This document shows positions 62,024 through 64,000 of a stretch of 64,000 bases of DNA, one piece after another (position 1 is the first letter of the stretch; the number at the start of each line of letters is the position of its first letter). This DNA is from UKL13-2 sp947085425. Lineage in GTDB: Bacteria > Pseudomonadota > Gammaproteobacteria > Burkholderiales > Usitatibacteraceae. The notes under the pieces were generated by a model. That model was not told where the DNA came from and ran no database searches. It saw nothing but the letters and a program-made list of their open reading frames with translations. Both the position numbers and the translations under genes were made by a program. The stretch covers positions 47,825 to 111,824 of the forward strand of contig CAMTWK010000016.1 of NCBI GenBank assembly GCA_947085425.1, written 5' to 3'.

Positions 62024-62285
62024 TACTCGCCCCTTGTTAAGTTGGATTGTTAGGCGTCGTAGTCTGGTTCCAAGTTGGACGTAACACGGACAGCCGTATT
62101 GGCCGCATGGCGGGATGGAGATAACAGAACAACGAAGTACGATTTACGCGGCCAGTTAGGCGCGCATTACGTTTCAGTTAGAGCACAATGCATCGGAAAC
62201 TGCGGCATTTAGCTGCTTACGGGATGAATCAGAGCCCCATCGGGAAGGCCCGCTTCTGGCCGAAAGTAACGTGTCATGCCGTCGC
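62024..62285. other. Region between mqsRA and hipA 3' end
   Basis: 262 bp with no gene-like frame. It contains GTTAGGC at 62049-62055 and 62155-62161, and the recurring motif ggcccgcttctggccgaaag at 62247-62266. It separates the mqs promoter from the end of hipA; no terminator with a clear T run seen. Confidence 0.4.
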
Positions 62286-63554
62286 CTACGGTCTTGAACG
62301 ACGACTCGCAGAGGCGGTCGCGGCAGACTTGGCGCTTGGCAGCGTTGCTTTCAGGCCGTTTTGAAAAACCCGCGTCATGTTATCCGCGACCCCACGAAAA
62401 TCCTTACTTTCATTCGCAAATTCATGCATTTCCTTGATCGCTGTCCCAACGCCTTCTCCTACCTGTCCGAGCAGTTCGCCCACACGCCGCTGAGTTAACC
62501 CGCAACTCTGGCGCCCAAACGAGACTATTTGCCGCGAATCTGGGAACGCCTTTGTCCCGCCCAACGACAAGGCAAGCACGTCTCGTGGAAGATACACCAC
62601 GGTTGATGTGATGTCGTACGCCGGCGCAAACGACACCTCTTTGGTGCAATCGCTGTACAACACTCCGAAATTCTTTAGATGGGCATCTCCGTTCCTCACC
62701 ACGCACGACAAAACTACATTGAGGAAAAGTTGCTCCATTGCGGTCGCCTGATGGACTGGCGAGACGAACGACCCCACACTCGCTGCAAGGCCTTCATAGG
62801 AAGCGTCGTACTTGCCGTGAGACCTCACTGCGCGCAGCACACAAAAGTCCTCAAATCCTAGGTAGCGACCTTCATCATCGATATCGAATCGCTCAACCAG
62901 AAGGATTTGTCGGTCATCGGACAAACTCATTTTTGGCGTTGGTAATCCAGCGAGTTGTGCGGCTCGCATGCAAAAGAACTCGTTTGCCGCCAGCTCCGGA
63001 TAATTCTTATTTTCGAAGGCCTTCACAATATGCGTCGCACCCTTACGGGTAATGCGGTCAAGTCCCAGACCTCCTGTAGACGCGCCCACCAAAATTTTGG
63101 GTTGCGCGCCCGACACACCGGAAGAGGCGGCGTAGCGACGGAGCAGATCATCAAAGAGCGCCTTGGTGCCGCGCGTAGTCAACAGCTCATTGAAGTCCAC
63201 ATCAGGCACTTGGCTAGGTGTTTGACCCGGATGTATGAAACGAAGTCGACCAATCTGGGAATGGCCGACGATCGACAGCAATGACAAGTCATCGAAGGCG
63301 GGTATGGTTTTACTAAACGCCTGCCTAAGTTTTTCACGAAGCGCGCCCTCTGGCAGGTTCATGTCAAATATTGGAAGCAACCCATTCATTGCGTCGTATG
63401 AATCGCGAACTACCGGCGCGGTGAGAGATACCGCCGATGTTGGCGCACAGCTTGCTCTATAGCTAAACAGCGTGGTGTCGGGCACCAGATCGCTTCGTGC
63501 GAGCGTGCCGACCATATCATCACCGGTATAGACGTTAAGAGCGTCGTTCCGCAT
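62286..63554 (-). CDS. hipA: HipA family serine/threonine kinase toxin
   Basis: 422 residues from ATG 63554; a longer frame to 63683 overlaps hipB in another frame and lacks conservation. The N-terminal couple domain begins MRNDALNVYTGDDMVGTL. The autophosphorylated serine loop is visible as SGVSGAQPKILVG (equivalent to the Ser150 loop of E. coli HipA). The kinase site is VRNGDAHLKNFGVLY (catalytic Asp) and APAYDITSTVVY (metal Asp). HipA phosphorylates glutamyl-tRNA synthetase in E. coli and induces persistence; the target here is not known. It overlaps hipB by 20 nt. Confidence 0.92.
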   Translation of the reverse strand: MRNDALNVYTGDDMVGTLARSDLVPDTTLFSYRASCAPTSAVSLTAPVVRDSYDAMNGLLPIFDMNLPEGALREKLRQAFSKTIPAFDDLSLLSIVGHSQIGRLRFIHPGQTPSQVPDVDFNELLTTRGTKALFDDLLRRYAASSGVSGAQPKILVGASTGGLGLDRITRKGATHIVKAFENKNYPELAANEFFCMRAAQLAGLPTPKMSLSDDRQILLVERFDIDDEGRYLGFEDFCVLRAVRSHGKYDASYEGLAASVGSFVSPVHQATAMEQLFLNVVLSCVVRNGDAHLKNFGVLYSDCTKEVSFAPAYDITSTVVYLPRDVLALSLGGTKAFPDSRQIVSFGRQSCGLTQRRVGELLGQVGEGVGTAIKEMHEFANESKDFRGVADNMTRVFQNGLKATLPSAKSAATASASRRSRP

Positions 63555-63798
63555 CGCGTGTGGCCTTAAGTTGCTGGTAAGTTGGATACGGCGACCTCGG
63601 GGATACAGAGATTTCCAAACCGAGAGCGGCACAAACTGAGGCCAACTTGCGAGCACCCAACTCAGTGAACGTGCCATTTTCAATTGCCGAAATTGTCGCT
63701 CTGCTCATGCGCAGCGTGGCGGCCAAAGTTGCCTGGGTAAGCGCTCTTTGTTTGCGGGCGTCTCGCACAGTAGTTCCAATTTTTCGGAAATCCGTCAT
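63535..63798 (-). CDS. hipB: HipB-type antitoxin/repressor
   Basis: 87 residues from ATG 63798 (a TTG at 63804 is in frame). XRE-family helix-turn-helix: IGTTVRDARKQRALTQATLAATLRMSRATISAIENG. It forms the antitoxin of HipA and represses its own operon. Order hipB-hipA and the overlap match the canonical module. The C-terminal tail (PYPTYQQLKATRDAERRS) may reach the HipA surface or be a degradation tag. Confidence 0.92.
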   Translation of the reverse strand: MTDFRKIGTTVRDARKQRALTQATLAATLRMSRATISAIENGTFTELGARKLASVCAALGLEISVSPRSPYPTYQQLKATRDAERRS

Positions 63799-63803
63799 GG
63801 TCA

Positions 63804-63866
63804 ATTATTGCACCCCATACAATGCATTGCAACCATTTAATAGTAATTTGCATCGTTTATGATGCA
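63804..63866 (-). promoter_or_regulatory. hipBA promoter and HipB operators
   Basis: On the minus strand a -35 element TTGCAA (63827-63832) and a -10 element AATAAT (63804-63809) are 17 bp apart. Only 5 bp separate the -10 element from the ATG at 63798, so the message should be leaderless. Two palindromes are candidate operators: CAATGCATTG (63820-63829) inside the promoter and TGCATC-N6-GATGCA (63849-63866) upstream. The E. coli site is TATCC-N8-GGATA, so the sequence differs but the layout is similar. Confidence 0.7.
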
Positions 63867-64000
63867 TTCGCTGCCGAAGGTGCAGTGCGCTCATACACTT
63901 CTCGTTGATAAGCGAGCCTGCCAACCATGCAAATCTGGCGTGTAGTTTGCAATGGGCAAAACTTCAACTGGAGGGCGCATTTGGATGTCCGCTTTTGGCC
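63867..64000. other. Window end, no gene seen
   Basis: 134 bp upstream of hipB, with no gene-like frame. It ends in atgtccgcttttggcc (63985-64000), another copy of the motif seen near 58.1 and 62.2 kb. Confidence 0.4.

Noticed and set aside
62049..62161. Two GTTAGGC motifs 106 bp apart, as in integron attC sites near a toxin-antitoxin module
   Set aside because: No matching RYYYAAC partner or L-box pair could be found upstream of either, and no integrase is in view.

Overview
The window looks like a chromosomal piece of a Gram-negative betaproteobacterium, probably near Burkholderiales. The evidence is gene order more than any single gene: trxB facing ftsK-lolA-rarA-serS, an aat-bpt pair with pyrD further on, an rnfB-nth-DUF1841 run, and a formate dehydrogenase locus flanked by DUF3305/DUF3306 genes. 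There is no rRNA, no recognisable tRNA, no CRISPR array and no intact transposase. Genes are tightly packed, with many ATGA or TAATG overlaps.

Layout. 1-1.3 kb: end of an unknown gene, a small membrane protein and a PmtA-like methyltransferase, in noticeably more GC-rich DNA. 1.4-6.1 kb: a Ser/Thr kinase fused to a cyclic-nucleotide-binding domain, then a large TonB-dependent receptor. 6.3-18.6 kb: housekeeping genes ispF/ispD, mltF, a histidine phosphatase, serS, rarA, lolA, ftsK, a Crp-like regulator, trxB and an Smr protein. 18.8-25.1 kb: a lipid A aminoarabinose (Ara4N) operon, arnT-arnE/F-like-arnB-arnC-arnA split into two genes, without arnD. It runs directly into purE-purK. 26.8-29.6 kb: DUF2807 protein, msrA, DUF3047 lipoprotein and a PuuD-like membrane protein.

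29.8-45.5 kb: a respiratory formate dehydrogenase locus (alpha, beta and gamma subunits, Tat-target peptide, TorD-like chaperone, polyferredoxin, DUF3305/3306, small secreted proteins, sodC). It faces a rightward molybdenum-cofactor set (moaA, fdhD, mobA, moeA) and a Tat-exported Rieske-like protein. Together these genes build the bis-MGD cofactor, sulfurate it, fold and export the enzyme, and pass electrons from formate to the quinone pool.

45.5-57.9 kb: aat and bpt (N-end rule), then a kynurenine-pathway block (SDR, aminomuconate semialdehyde dehydrogenase, RidA-like deaminase, 3-hydroxyanthranilate dioxygenase, ACMS decarboxylase, kynureninase, kynurenine 3-monooxygenase) that separates bpt from pyrD, and then pyrD, rnfB-like, nth and DUF1841. 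The block would take kynurenine via 3-hydroxyanthranilate to 2-aminomuconate and on to central metabolism. The first steps (tryptophan dioxygenase, formamidase) are not in the window.

58-64 kb: an accessory region. It holds two unknown secreted proteins encoded by overlapping genes, an MqsRA toxin-antitoxin module and a HipBA module. Both modules have readable promoters and palindromic operators that predict leaderless transcripts, and a short GC-rich motif recurs around them. The unknown secreted pair is the best candidate for an undescribed system. Other notable points are the split arnA without arnD, the kinase-cNMP fusion and the Rieske-like protein with Asp at a His ligand position.
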